Translations under genes and position numbers: made by a program
Shown: piece after piece, positions 1 to 12,240 of the stretch
Numbering within the stretch: the stretch's first letter is position 1
Layout: every line of letters starts with the position of its first letter
The notes under the pieces: generated by a model
What the model was told of the DNA's origin: nothing
The model's input: the letters and a program-made list of their open reading frames with translations, nothing else
Database searches by the model: none
DNA from: Diphasiastrum complanatum
Lineage: Eukaryota; Streptophyta; Lycopodiopsida; Lycopodiales; Lycopodiaceae
Reading direction: 5' to 3'
Assembly (NCBI GenBank): GCA_029204225.1
Contig: CM055107.1
Span: 9,607,472-9,671,471, forward strand
Length of the DNA stretch: 64,000 nucleotides

Positions 1-76
1 GAGAGCTTGTGAGGAGTGGCTATGGTGATTGTGTGATGTGATCTGCATACTGCACTAGATTCTATCGAAATTTCAA
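1..76 (+). mobile_element. 3' end of an LTR (cut by window edge)
   Basis: The bases directly before the primer-binding site at 79 should be the 3' end of a 5' LTR belonging to a plus-strand retrotransposon that starts outside the window. The exact end is uncertain: the CA nearest the PBS is about 74-75. No second copy of these bases was noticed elsewhere in the window. Confidence 0.5.
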
Positions 77-78
77 CT

Positions 79-90
79 TGGTATCAGAGC
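79..90 (+). other. Retrotransposon primer-binding site
   Basis: TGGTATCAGAGC is complementary to the 3' end of plant initiator tRNA-Met. It is the standard priming site directly 3' of the 5' LTR in plant copia and many gypsy elements. The same motif occurs at 39614, 53193 and, on the minus strand, 59685. Confidence 0.8.
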
Positions 91-3000
91 GGCAGGGTGA
101 TGCAGGTATGCACGATCCGATGGAGCTATGGGATAACGTCTTTCACCAGGAGAAATAACACTCAAAGCGTCTCAAGAGAGAGGACTCCATACGGGGTATT
201 GGTAGACGACAACAAAGTTCTTTCGATCGGAGCTTCGGGGAAGATCAGAACGATCATCGTAGGTGGATTCCAGGGAGAATTCACGAAGAAATTGCTCAAA
301 ACGGTGGGTTGCTTCTGAAAACGGTTGTGACGAAAAATTGGTTAGAACTTCTTCAGTAATCCATCAATTATTGAGTGAAGCAGATCGAAAGGTGGAGCAG
401 GGTAGTAGCATCTCAGTGTTGAGAGGATTTTGAAATCCATTTACAGTGGGAGGAGAAAGGAGCAGTTCTGTGAATTGCCAAAAAGTGGCCTAGTTGACGA
501 AAAACGGAAAGTCACGGATCTTTCTCTGTACTTGACAGAATTGGGCACCGTAAGTTACTACCCAACATCTTACTATAGGCGCCAAGCTACTGGTGAAGTC
601 TCAGGGATAGCCATGTAGCATTGAAAGAGCAATTATCCTCCTTCTCAGAAGCTATGGAAATGAGTAGCTAGGGTTTGCAGGCGTAAAAGACAGGATCTCT
701 CTTAGTAGAAGATCATTTTCGATGCTATAAGACTATGAAGCAGGGCACCTAGCACTGCCAATGAGCTAACAAACGGCCGTGTACAGCCATGGAACAACCA
801 AAGCACTGGATTAGCTGTGTGGAAGGCCAAAATCCGTGGACAGCCAGGGTTTAAATCCATAAAAGTCTGGATTTCTCACATTCTACAACTCTTTTTAATG
901 CTGTAAGCTCATACAGCACGGCGCCCTAGGGAAAAGAATTGGCTGCTAGGAGGCCGTGGAGGGCCGTGGGTCAGACAATGACCTAGGTTGAATTTTATCA
1001 AGCTGATAATACCCTTTCTCCATAGCTATGAAAGCTTGAAGAAGGAAAGAGACAGAGAGGCGGCCGTGGGTCTCGTGCGCTCATCCAAACAAGCACATAG
1101 TGCTTTGAGGCCTCTGCGGCCGTATGAATTTAGTTTGGGACACAAAAGTATAATGGGCCATGAGATCTCACCCTATCAAGATCAGTGGATAGGATCTATT
1201 CAGTTGGGGATGAGGTGAACTGTTGGATCAAAGAGGACCATTGGATGGAGGGAGAAAGGGCCCGAAGTGCCTTGAAGTAAAGAAAATGGCATTTTTTCAT
1301 TAAAAATTTTCATGTTGAAGTGCATGAAGGGACCCAAAGTTTAAATTGGATATTTCTTCATCAAAAATCTTCAAAATGAAGAATTAGTTCAAAATGCAAG
1401 CTAATTCTTTGGTAAGGGCTATCTTTGGCTAGAAGGCACCTATTTTGGCCATCCTTGGGCTAAAATGACCCCTAAAATTGGTTGCTCAGAGGCAGCGGAC
1501 AGAGCAACGTCATAGAGCAGGGAGAAATGCATTTTGGGGTGTTTTCATCACCATTCTATCGAGCGGAGTGTGGGTGACCTAGTGATGGACTACATTCGCT
1601 ATTTGGATACCGTAGGGCCAAATTTGGGACAATTTTTGGCTGGTGAAACCTGATACAGGGTGGTACAACGAGGCATTATCGCTTTGGAATCATTATTACT
1701 TACTCTTGACAGGGTAACAGGGTGTTTGAACGTGGTGAATGCGGTATAGGAGCGAATGGTAGCAGAATTGTGTGGAGAAATTGGCGACGGAAGTGCAGTT
1801 TGGCGACGTGACGACTCATCATTGGTGAAAATTTTGAGAGGAAAAGCAATCACAGGTGAGAGGTAGGCATGGTATGCCGGTTACAGATGTTTTGGGGGAA
1901 CGCTCTCACAGGCATGATCGGCAGTGGCATTGTCGAGTCAAGTGATAGCTGCATTGACACACACATCTATAGCTTGGAAATTTCTCATTCAAATAGAAAT
2001 ATGGGCTAGTTTGGAGGTACACACATTTTGGCGGTCACGGGTGATGAAAGTGCAAGGTGGTGCCAGTTGGAAGCCATTGGGCAAGATAGCGGACTTGCAT
2101 TGGACGAGCAGTGTGTGGGACACGCAGAAGATGAAGAATGGGTCAATAATCACACTTTGGATGCTCTTGGCGAGTGGTGAGTGTGATGATTTTGCGGTTT
2201 TGTAGTCGATAAGTCAGTTTTAATCAAGCCATTGTAGCTGTGGAGCAGTGTATCAGGTTTGTCATCAAGAGATACACTTCAACAGCCTATTCTGGGTAAG
2301 TCAAGTCAATTTACCATAGCAGTATTGCATCAAGGATGCAGATTTCAGTGATGATAGGGTGAAGATCATTTGGTTTGGGCCATGGAAGATCTCACAGGGT
2401 CAGTTGGAGGGATATTGGCATGCACAGTCATGTGAGGGACTTGATGGTGGCTTTGGAGTTCACATCTCAGTGTATTCTTAAGGAGGGGTTTGGAACCATT
2501 CACAGAAGCAGCTTGGAGCTAGTTTGGGGGAATACAGGTGGGCACTATAGGGTAGATGCTCAGATCTTTGTGATCAGGGATGGCATTGGGATACCTGGTA
2601 GGGATAGCATTGTAGGATGACATGGGATGATCATCAGGGGCAGCTATTTCATATTGGACTTGAGTCATTGGCATGGACAGGAATTATAGGTGGGATTCAT
2701 GATGGAATCAGAAAGCTACAAATGCAAATGGGCAAAGCGTGAAGCTTTGAGAGCCAGCTCTAGATTGGAGAGCTGATGGAGATCGCACGGGGTGTGATCA
2801 GAGGTCAAACACTGTGGTGAGTGTTTTGCTAGCGATCTATAGCAGGGGCTATTGATGGCGAGGACTTCATGGTGTGCTCATTTGGGAGTACAGGTTGGCA
2901 TTACAGTAGGGAGCCAGTCATTGTCATTGGCATCAATGGGGAGACATCTACCATCACGGGCGTGGATAGGCTACCTATAGCTTTCATGCATTTGGCTGTA

Positions 3001-4610
3001 TTTGCAGGAGTCTAGGCTTGGCACAGGTGTTGGAATTTCCATGGTGCAGATTCTCAGGTGGTGAGATCAGGGATAAGCCTAGAGGAAGTCACTCAGAGCC
3101 ATATACCTTAGTATGATCAGAGAGACAGTAGTCTCAAAATCCCATGAGCGGCGACTTAGGGACAGGCTTGCATTGGCATGGTGTCGGGTGGCACATAGCC
3201 AAGGAGAGCGAGCAGATGCTAGGAGCTAGGTGGAGCAAGTGATGCTTTGGAGTTCGGCATGTCTAGCAGGATGGTGACCAGGATCGGAGACATCAGGTGA
3301 GCATAGTATGCGGACGACGAGTCCATTGGGATGGCACTCATGGAGATGCTACAGTTGCTCAAGTATGATATGTCATTTAATATATGGACGATGTCCCTCA
3401 GCTGGTGCATCATGTGGTGACCTAGGGACGGGTCATGCCTACTTGGAAGTAGGTGGCATGGAGTGTACCTGGAGGTGGTACATATCCTGAGGGCATGGAG
3501 TGCATTACAGGGTGATGTAGATCCAGCATGCCCATGGTTGTGAGCCAGCATGGATGGAGATGGTTGCTCAGGGACTGACAACTGATACTTTGGCGAGTGA
3601 TTAGGTGAGCTGCATGGTTATATGCACAGTTATCTCTAGGTTGGCGTCACATGTTGTTGTTATCCATCATTATTTGGTAAGCAAGATGCAGCTTTTGGTT
3701 AGATCCAGTTGGAGTCTAGTTGCACTACAGGTGGACAGATTCTTGAGGAGCTATCAGTGGGCAATGGATACTTGGTGATCAGATGGTATAGGGTACAAGG
3801 TTCTGGAGCTATCCTACCTGATATGCTATGGATCGTGGGTGAGTTATTCATCACGATAGTGGATCTAGTTTGCATTTGCTTTGGCTTGGACGCTATGATG
3901 GATGTTGTAGGAAGATAGGCTCCTTGGTGAGAGGCCTATGTATTGGTCAAATCAGAGTTGGCAATGTCAAGCATGGGAAGTTGAGCCTACATGAGATGTA
4001 GGACAAGCAGATCATCATCAGTATCTCCGGGAGATAGATGAGCTACTCAGGTATAGCCTATGGTGAGGTTTTGCGTACATTCATTCGTTGAGTCCTTGGT
4101 AGACTCTTATGTTTGGAGCATGGGGAATGGATGGGCATCAGCTTTCAGGGCTTATTGGATAGGATGTCAGGGCAAAGCGGCTTGGAGCATAGCTTTGTTT
4201 GGGAGATACATCAGGGATGAGGCTTGGAGCGCTCATTGGTTCAAGACGGTTGATCTTGGATGATGTATGAGGACATCGATGTGATATGCTTAGACATGAG
4301 GGCACCTTGGTTATAGGTGTAGGCCATGGTTGAGATCCTGATTTGGTGACCAGTGGTGTAGCAGCGGATCTACAGGTGGCACAGGTGTTGGTACGACAGG
4401 ATACCACTTATGAGCAGGCCTTGGTCATGTATTTGATGCTTTATCATTCGTGTTGGTTTGCATGAGTGTGTGTGGGCTTGCATGTTGTCTTGTCATGGGA
4501 GTCTAGATCTGAGTCGGAGTTGTATGTGGTTGTGCATTTGCTACAGTGAAACAAAGTAGTCATTTTATGCTCATTGATTTGTCATTGTCTACTAGTTGTC
4601 TATCTAGTGA
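91..4610 (+). mobile_element. Non-coding interior of a large LTR retrotransposon
   Basis: About 4.5 kb follows the PBS with no reading frame that looks like Gag, protease, RT or integrase; the longest frames are around 100 codons and show no family motif. From about 1600 to 4600 the plus strand is visibly rich in G and T and poor in C, with recurring words such as GGCATGG and GCATTGG. This is what a large non-autonomous LTR derivative (LARD-like) would look like. The alternative is a mutated autonomous element beyond recognition. Its 3' LTR and end were not found, so the right boundary is a guess. Confidence 0.4.
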
Positions 4611-4616
4611 GGGTAC

Positions 4617-4790
4617 AATCTTATGGTGGCAGTAAGATTTCCTCAGGTTGAGCCTCAGTCGCTCATGTATGTCAGCTTTACAGGTCTGTGCTTGTAAGTG
4701 TCTGATAGGATGTCAGCCTAGCTAGATGGAGGATGTAAGTCTCATGGTGGCAGTGGGATTTCTTTAGTTTGAGCCATGTCGCTCATGTGG
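4617..4790 (+). repeat. Two copies of a ~53-bp motif, 121 bp apart
   Basis: Two similar stretches (about 4617-4669 and 4738-4790) each read ATGGTGGCAG..GATTTC and end in GTCGCTCATGT. They are spaced 121 bp apart and mark the boundary between the non-coding plus-strand element and the minus-strand gypsy fragment. Confidence 0.5.
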
Positions 4791-5233
4791 TCCACTTGCG
4801 TTTCAAGTCGGATTTGGGACGAGTCAGTTGGTCGAGAGTACAGTAGACTCTCTATATGAGCATTGTGTTTGCATGATACTTTGTGAGCTAATCTTAAATG
4901 TCTTAAGGTGGGAGCTATTCTATGATGAATGCCTAATTCATATGATGTTTCTTCAGTCATTATGTTTACGCTAGATCCGGAATCTATGGGTACACTATCT
5001 AAGATGCAGCCATTGATTACTATCTGAATCTCTGGTTGACCTTTGTCACCGTAATTAACTAATCCTACGTTGACTACTAGTAACTTTGCTTTTCTTCTTT
5101 TTGTATTTTGCAAAAATTGCTTAATTTCTTTCTTATAATATTGATTATCGTCTAATAACTGTTTAAAAGTTATATTGGGCATTATGGAAACAAGGTCTTC
5201 TACAATATCATAAGAACGGTTTCTAAGTGGCAA
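4742..5233 (-). pseudogene. Ty3-gypsy aspartic protease fragment
   Basis: This frame encodes a retroviral-type aspartic protease, which cleaves the Gag-Pol polyprotein inside the particle. Its catalytic signature is VPIDSGSSVNIM near residue 80, preceded by a short strand (IQIVINGCILDS) and followed by an ELGI..T.RHLRLA stretch as expected of the flap side. The DSG triad is intact. The frame stays open to the right of 5233; the nominal first codon is TTG, so this is an internal part of a Gag-Pol frame and not a start. The C-terminal ~40 residues do not resemble the family and probably belong to sequence across the 3' break. No RT follows on this strand, so the element is truncated. Confidence 0.7.
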
Positions 5234-5388
5234 TGGATCTCTAGGTATCTCGCTACTTATAATTGGATCTAAAAATGTTACTTTTTTTAACTTTTCTAGT
5301 TTCTTCGTCTAAAAGCTTTTTAGCTTCTGAACTAACATCAACATCATAATGTTTTTCATTAGGCCTATCAAGGTCTAATTATTTTTTA

Positions 5389-6093
5389 TTAGGAATTTTT
5401 ACTAACTGTTCTGCGATCTTCGCTTTTTCTATCGCATTTTTCGCGGTTTTCACAAATTTTCGTCTCAGGTTTCTTCTTATCTTTAAGAGTTAAAAAATCT
5501 TTACTACTTTTAGTAGTTACTTTATTTATCTCTACATCTAAATTTGGCCATTGATGGTCTTGATCTAATGATTCAGACTCTACTTCTATCCTCTGAACTA
5601 TCATGTCAGTGTTGATCTTAGATGGCCGAGGGTCATCTTCCCTAGGCGAGTTTACAAATCTTGGTTTAGACCATGGTTGTTGTGGCTGAGGACATTCAGC
5701 AGTGACATGCCCTTCGCCTTTACAGTTAGCGCAGAGCAGCACATATCGTACTGACCTCCTGGGTTCAGGGCAATCAGGCGAATAGTGACCCGGGGCGATG
5801 CAATTGTAGCACGAACCCCTTACTCTGGGTGGTGGAGTGGAATCTCGTGTCCCGCCCCTACGCAAAATAGTGTACTGTTGACCAGTACGCTGTTTTGGTA
5901 TAATGGTTTTTTGGTTAGTAGGAGTTGCAGTATAAGCTACCTCCTCATGATTATTAATCGGACAGAGGAATAATTCCTCTTCTAAATAGTTAGTCTGTAA
6001 ACTGGGACAATTGGTCTTAGAATGACCTTCCTTCCCACAAGCGGTACACCAAACATTGGCGTTAAGTTTCTTTTTTTCGCTTGGCTTTAACAT
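5389..6093 (-). pseudogene. Ty3-gypsy Gag nucleocapsid with three zinc knuckles
   Basis: Nucleocapsid region of a Gag protein, which binds the element's RNA. Three CCHC knuckles are visible in 234 codons: CTACGKEGHSKTNC (residues ~17-30), CYNCIAPGHYSPDC (~96-109) and CANCKGEGHVTAEC (~121-134), all CX2CX4HX4C. A charged tail rich in K, E and D follows and leads toward the protease frame at 4742-5233 on the same strand, giving the usual Gag-protease order. Most plant gypsy Gags have one or two knuckles, so three is less common. The frame breaks between 5389 and 5233, so the polyprotein is no longer continuous. The neighbouring plus-strand frames are shadows. Confidence 0.75.
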
Positions 6094-6137
6094 CAGACAT
6101 TTGGACCTTTAAATCACTTTCAGGTATCCATTACACA

Positions 6138-6273
6138 ATGGAAGGAGCCGGGCAAAGGCCATTATGCCCGGTTCGACTTTTCAAAAAAATTTAGGCTCAA
6201 CCCCTCCGTTCCTCGCCCAAATTTTTTTGGAAATCCTTACTGGGCAGAATGGCTTCTGCCCGGCTCCTTCCAT
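6138..6273. mobile_element. Foldback/MITE-like element, 136 bp
   Basis: Two arms of ~59 bp form an imperfect inverted repeat: the left arm starts ATGGAAGGAGCCGGGCA and the reverse complement of the right arm starts with the same 17 bases; by eye the arms match at about 50 of 59 positions. The loop is only ~17 bp. No clear target-site duplication is visible. It lies inside the minus-strand gypsy gag region and so probably inserted there. The terminal motif recurs in the longer element at 19015-19431. Confidence 0.65.
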
Positions 6274-6304
6274 AATACTTTATAGTTTGTGTTTATACAT
6301 GGTA

Positions 6305-6490
6305 TTAACACTTGCTTTGCGCTTTCAGGTTTTTATTGGAGGTGTTCTCTTCAACCGAGGACGTTGTGGTTGACCTATTTGTGGGAATTGGTAACATGGC
6401 ACTAGAAGCCAGGAAGGCCTTCTGCATGCATTGAGGCAGACCAGTACTTGCTGTTTTACAGTCATTATTGATTTGATCTAATGATTGCAT
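6305..6490 (-). pseudogene. Upstream Gag fragment of the minus-strand gypsy element
   Basis: A 61-codon minus-strand frame (containing MQSLDQINNDCK and MQKAFLASSAML) sits just upstream, in the sense of transcription, of the zinc-knuckle frame and is separated from it by the foldback element at 6138-6273. Its hydrophilic, helix-like composition would fit the part of Gag before the nucleocapsid. Assignment rests on position, not on a motif. Confidence 0.35.
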
Positions 6491-6519
6491 GATGTTGGCA
6501 TAGTCAAAAGGTTGATTAG

Positions 6520-9500
6520 ATAGTGATTTTGGACCGAAAATTGGAGTTTTTGGACCATAAACGGGCTATAGAAACCATGCTTGACTAGAATCAGAACTTT
6601 TGGTGCTTGCATGCAATGGATTTACAGGGATTTGGATCTGATTGCACGAATTTGTGGATTTTTTCCACAAATTTTGGTCAAAATTGGTCAAAAAACAAGG
6701 TTTTTTGATGTTTTTTGGACTAATTTTGGGGTAGATCTCAAAATTCTCAGCCAAGAGTTGGTGTGAACATTTTTAGAGATGTAATGAAGCTTTCCCTGAG
6801 CTTTTATGAAGTTTGTAAGGGATTAGACTCCAGTAGGGGGCTCAAAACACCAAAAATTAGTGTATTTTTGATGATGTTTGAGCATGAATACCTCTCAATT
6901 GGGGGTTTGAACCTGTTGGTTCTTGTTACAAGCTCAAAGATATGATGGATTTAGTCTGTTTTGAGCCATCATGCATCCAATTTGGATAGGTGAGCATTAG
7001 ACACCATCATGTTGAAGTTTTGCTTGTTGAAGGAGGCCAAAAATGCATTTTTTGCATGATCTGAGCTTCTGATTGTTTTCTGGACCTGTTAGAAGCTTCT
7101 ATGCCTCTCTAATGAACCTTAGTAGAGTGATTGTAACCTCTGATCCAAGGCTTATTGGGCTGGGATGTGATTTTTGATGATTCCTCTCCACAAAAGTGCG
7201 CCCTCCTACCTGTTTTTCATGCATTTATTGCTCCCACGTGTGAAGCTTAGGTGGCAAGGTGATGTGGCAAGTGCCTTGTAGACCCACTCTCCCTCCATAC
7301 TGTGCATTACAGAGACCAATTTGGTGTCATGTAGAGAAAGTTATGGCTGTCGGAAGTTTGGCAATTTTGAACTAAAATTTGCAAAATTTTCGAAATGTTC
7401 TAATGCATGCATGCTTGTAACTCAATGTAGTGCTTGTTTGTAGATGAAAATGTATGGATTGACCTGTATGCATGCATGGATGCATGTTGCATGCGTAATC
7501 AGTAGTTTGATCAGAAGATTTCTTGCATGAAGCTATTTTCCGCAATTCTAGTTCAGAAAACAGATTTCCTAGTGGCTAAGTCAAAAAAATCAGTGCATGT
7601 CGAGTTTTGATATGTGACAATGCCTATGAATTTGATAAATCAATCATTTTAATCGATTTTCACAATTGGTCCATTTTGAACTGATTTTGTGAATCCCAGT
7701 GCTAATTTCCTAGTTTCTTGGCGACTTACGTAAAAATTGATTTTTTTTGAAATCATTGCATGTCACGTAGGATGCATGCTGGATGTTTCAGAATCCTTCC
7801 AATATGAGATGGTAATTGTGAAACTGTCAAGTCGATGTTTGGTCGATTTTCACAGTTTAGGTCCATATTGAATGGAATTTGAAAATCCCAGTTTACGTAA
7901 AATTTGTAGAAACCATGGACGTTTTCGATTTGTTCCCATTCTTTGGTTATTGATCAAACAGAAATGACTTATAAAGTGAATGATCTTACCGAGTTGAAAC
8001 CAGTCGATTGTTAAGATCATTGTACCTTTCACTTTTAGTTGAAGATTTTGTGAATCTGTCAATTAAGGAGCATTTCTTGTTTTAAAGAATAAGGTAAATC
8101 TAGTAGAACAGTTCTATGCTGGTCTATAAGGAGATTTGCTAGGGATTAAGTGTGGCACTTAATGAACAAATCAAAACTGTCAGGGTGATTACTGCTAAAA
8201 TTAGCGTTACCAAATTGACCTTTTTCCTAGTACAAATTTACCTGAACCATTTTTGGAAGGGGGAAAACTGAGTGGAAGTCTGATATGTAGATGATTGCTG
8301 GTCTTAATGATCCAACTATTTAATTTACATTCAATTCCTGAAGTATAACTAATTTCAAGTGAGAATAAAATTGGGAATTATTTAAGAAGACTGCCTCTGG
8401 GAATTTGGATTCCTTTTCCCCAGTGTGAATTAGAATTTCGAGAATCCGAGGATTCTAAGGGAAAAGTAGTGATAAGACTGATAATCCATTTATGGAACCA
8501 TCTTTGTTTTGCAATTGGATTTGGATATTGTAAAGTAAAGCAGATGAAAGGTGTTCCATACAAGAATCTAGTAATTTGGATTTTTTTTAGTTATAGAGTA
8601 TTTATCTATAATGATAGTAACGATCAAGAGAGTTCTAACTTGTTAAAAGAATTAAAGTTCTTTGTACCGATTCTGAAATAGATATTGGATATCTAGGACA
8701 ATATGATATTCGGTTTTTTTGAAATCTATGTTTCTTTTGGGTTAGTGATACATTCTGTTGTACTGGGATGATACATTATGTTTGTCCATGTTGGGTACAA
8801 TATGAAATGGTATTCTTTGAGTAACACTAAAGAAGCATGAGAGATTTTAATTGTTAGGATCATCTCCTGGAATTGGTTGTGAATTTGGTCCTATATCTGG
8901 GTATAGGATGGCCAAATCATCTTTTTTTTACTTTTTGGGCAAAACAGATTTGGATGCAGAGGATTCTTGGAGGAAAAGCTGGTGGTATGGGACATCAGTG
9001 ATTCTAAAGGGGATTTCTTGGGTAGAATGATCTGTAGACCGATGGGTAGTGATTGTTGTAATGGTAATACTAACAGAGTCCATTGGTTTTTATTAAGGGT
9101 ATTTTGGGAATTATGAGATATAGATCGATCCCTAAATGGTATCTCATTAATTACAAAATATGGAAGCCCTTACATCTATTTCTCTATTTTATTAGACCTC
9201 TACTCTTTAGAACTTTCTTAATACATGACAATTGGATTGAGATTCATATAATTCCTTCTAGTATAGAACTCTGTTCTGAAGGACTATTATATTTATATGA
9301 GATTGTACTTCCATATAAGATTTTTGAATATGGCTCGGAACTTAGGTTTCTTAAACCCTAAAGTTAGTCTCTATTTGATAGTTGATTATTGAGAGATAAT
9401 ATTTCTATCATTCGGGATAAGATATTATGTGATTCTGAGGAAAAAGTCCGATTTGTAATGATATTGGATACTAACTTTTTCGAATCTTTGATATCTTATA

Positions 9501-11300
9501 CGTTGTCTCTTGAGAACTTTTAAATCGAAATTATAAAATTTCTTTTTTAAAAGGGGGGAAGAAAAGATCTTTGGTAGCTGAGTTGCAAGATTCTCAGTAA
9601 ATTATGTGAGTAACATATGCAGATTGTGGATATCTATCAGTTTATAGCCTATGTTTATGTATAGAAACATAGTTGGATAAGTTGCTTATGTACATCTTAA
9701 TCTTGTGGATCTACTATGTGTTTCCTATATACTGAGTTTATATCGTATACTTAAACTAGTCAGAGTACATAGACATATGAACAAGTAATGTGTGGAACAG
9801 TTACTTGGAGGTTAATGTCTCTTTCTGTGGAAAGGATAATTCATAAACTTATTCATGGTTTAGAAGAAGTTCTAAATGTGGTGTTATACATGTATAATTC
9901 AGATCTGCACCTAGACATTTAAGATTTCCTAGTCATTTACAATTAACTTGAGTAATTGGATTACTCCTGATTAGAAGTTAATTGGATAAATAAGCAGTGT
10001 GAAGAGAATTCACTGAGAACTGTTTATTTTGATCTATATTGCTTATAAGTCACATGATTAGTGTGTCATTTGAATTCATTTATGAGAACTGTGCATAGAA
10101 TATAGAAGATTCTTGATATAGAATATTTTTTGAAGGAGAAATATCCTAAGTTATTGACTATATCCTAGTGAGCTCATATACATACATTGGATGACAAAGT
10201 CTAACTAATGTCAAGGATAACCACTGAATTCAGTTGGAATTCAGCAGAACTTTATAATCTCTAGATGTGGTTCTAGATGATTGTATAAAGTTTATTATTT
10301 GTTGAAGACAAATGTTATAATGGTCTTTAATCACTTGGTTGATTGTAGAATTTGGAACTCATAATCTAGTTAAGAATCGAGATGGAAGAACATTCTTGGA
10401 ATCTAGTAATTTTCCTTGTGGAAAAGATTTCAGAATGTTTCTTATATTTCTTGAGTGGTATGTTGTGCATATACTCCAGTATCTCTAAATGATTAAGTAT
10501 GGGTTTAAAATCCGATAGATTATGATTGACGAATCATAAGATTCTAAATGTTTATGATTGACGGATCATAAATTGATATTTAAAAGTCAATAGATGATTA
10601 TATGGGAAATATGATGATTCTTAAGATGATGAGTAATTCTTGATCAATTAGTGGAGTTAAAATTTAGATTTGTTATTTAAACTCTAAATTTGTATACAAA
10701 CTTGAGATTGTTTGGATCTCACAAGCATTTTCATTAAGTAATTGTTTACTTATGAAGATTTTGCTTACCTTTATAGATTGTAGTCAATTGCTTGTGTACT
10801 ATTTTTCAACCTAAAATCTCCGATTAATTAGGAGCAGTTAAGTCTATCAAGATTAAATGGTTGCTATTTTCTGGTATATGGTGCTAGGGATAGAGCACTT
10901 ATCTCAGGAGAGTAGACTGAGTTGAAGTCATTTTTATCTTGATGGATCTCCTAAGAGATTTTGGTGGGATGAGTTTTGTAACAAGAAGCATTTATGACAG
11001 GTCTACAAGTAATTGTGGATAGTCTTGGACTATAATTGTTTTGGATATTTAACTTTTGAACATTGATTTCCAGTGTAAGGTGAGGACTCACCCAATGATT
11101 TATGTAAATTGAGGTACATGAAAGTGATGTTATTAGACTGGAGAGAATCAAACCCAACAGGAAAATTTATCTTTTAGTGTACTTCTAAAAGGTCGATATA
11201 GTATTTCAGTGTAGAGATAGATAGTTTGAGAACTAACTCATCTCTAAATACTTATTTGATATTGAAGTCAGACTAAAGATTGATTTTCAGGGTAATTGTG
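6520..11300. other. AT-rich region, no gene recognised
   Basis: No convincing protein frame or RNA gene was found on either strand. 7405-7495 holds several CATGCA/GCATGC words. Around 7640-7740 and 7840-7910 there is an imperfect repeat (TCGATTTTCACA..AATCCCAGT..ACGTAAAA) about 190 bp apart. Because a gypsy integrase tail begins at 11311 on the plus strand, the right part may be a very decayed upstream pol of that element, but no RT or RNase H motif could be read. Confidence 0.4.
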
Positions 11301-11310
11301 AAAGTTAAAT

Positions 11311-11624
11311 GATTGATTTGTTAGCTTTTAAACTTAATCTTCAAGTTTGGTCGACTGCTCATCCGGTGTATCATGTAAATTTAGTTTATATAATGATGAC
11401 AGTTTGATGTATTGAAAATTTTGCCCATTTGGAAGATTTATCGCTCAATGTGCCTTTGGACCTTGAATGAGTACTCAGGATTAGAGACAAACAATTGAGA
11501 AATTGTTCAATCTCTGTGTGCTTACTTAGGTTGGTTGGTCAAATTGAGGATAATGATTATGGGAAGAGTTAAAAGCATACAAATTGTGTTTTCCCTAGTT
11601 ACTCATTCTGAGGACATAACTGGT
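11311..11624 (+). pseudogene. Ty3-gypsy integrase C-terminus and chromodomain
   Basis: The plus strand reads the conserved integrase tail FKLNLQVWSTAHPVYHVNL, matching the gypsy pattern L-P-x-W-x-(I)HPVFHVSLL. About 20 codons later comes a degraded chromodomain: PLDLE-stop-VLRIRDKQLRN..., with RDKQLRN matching the usual RxRxLRNR, then GQIEDNDYGK where the family has a EDATWE motif. A polypurine tract and LTR follow immediately, which is the order found in chromodomain-bearing gypsy elements (chromoviruses). At least one in-frame stop and frame drift make it non-functional. The chromodomain normally tethers integrase to chromatin marks. Confidence 0.7.
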
Positions 11625-11639
11625 TTAAGGGGGGAAGAA
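11625..11639 (+). other. Polypurine tract of the gypsy element
   Basis: TTAAGGGGGGAAGAA is a purine run just before TGTTACG, the expected primer site for plus-strand DNA synthesis beside a 3' LTR. Confidence 0.7.
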
Positions 11640-12240
11640 TGTTACGTCCATGTCCTGCACAAGGGAATCGGAATAATTCTTGACATGGATAGCCGATCAC
11701 TCCAGGTGTATATGGTTATTGGTTATGCCTCGTCATTCCAGGCTTGGCCTGTAAGTAATTAATAATCATATGAGGGCCCAGACCTATAATTGGAATAGGG
11801 GCACATGCATAGTGAATGACTGCTTTAAAGCAAGAATAGGAGGTCAGTATCCGTTCTATTAATGTAGGTAAGCTTCGTCACCTTGCTTACCATATCATTT
11901 CCAACTCTCTCCCTCTTCGTGACAAGTGGCCTTTTCCCGATGATTGCCTTTGCCCGGTTTGCCAATGTAAGGGGAGTTCCACTATAGTAGGCACCATTCT
12001 GCCCTTTTGCTCAGTCGTTGGATGATTTTTTCCCAACTTATTCGGTTGCTAGTTGTTTTCATTTGCTCTATACTTGCTTTAGCACTGTGGTTATCTTTCT
12101 AGTTGGATTGCCTCTCTGCATGGTGTGCATAGTCCCCTTTACTTTTATACAGCTTGGAATCCCCCCCTCTAGCGGGCGGGTGGTTTTGTTTAGATATGAT
12201 GCTATCCTAACTCTTCTCATGTACATTTGTTGATATCTAA
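11640..12240 (+). mobile_element. Start of gypsy 3' LTR (end not resolved)
   Basis: An LTR should begin at TGTTACGTCC directly after the polypurine tract. Its right end cannot be fixed because no second LTR copy was found in the window; 12240 is only a nominal limit. The interval is C/T-rich around 11900-12200. Confidence 0.4.

Noticed and set aside
8300-9600. Possible plastid-derived DNA
   Set aside because: AT-rich, but no plastid gene could be read on either strand.
11926-12015. Third copy of the foldback element
   Set aside because: Shares only GGGCAGAATGG and TGCCCGG words in reverse order; no paired ends could be defined.
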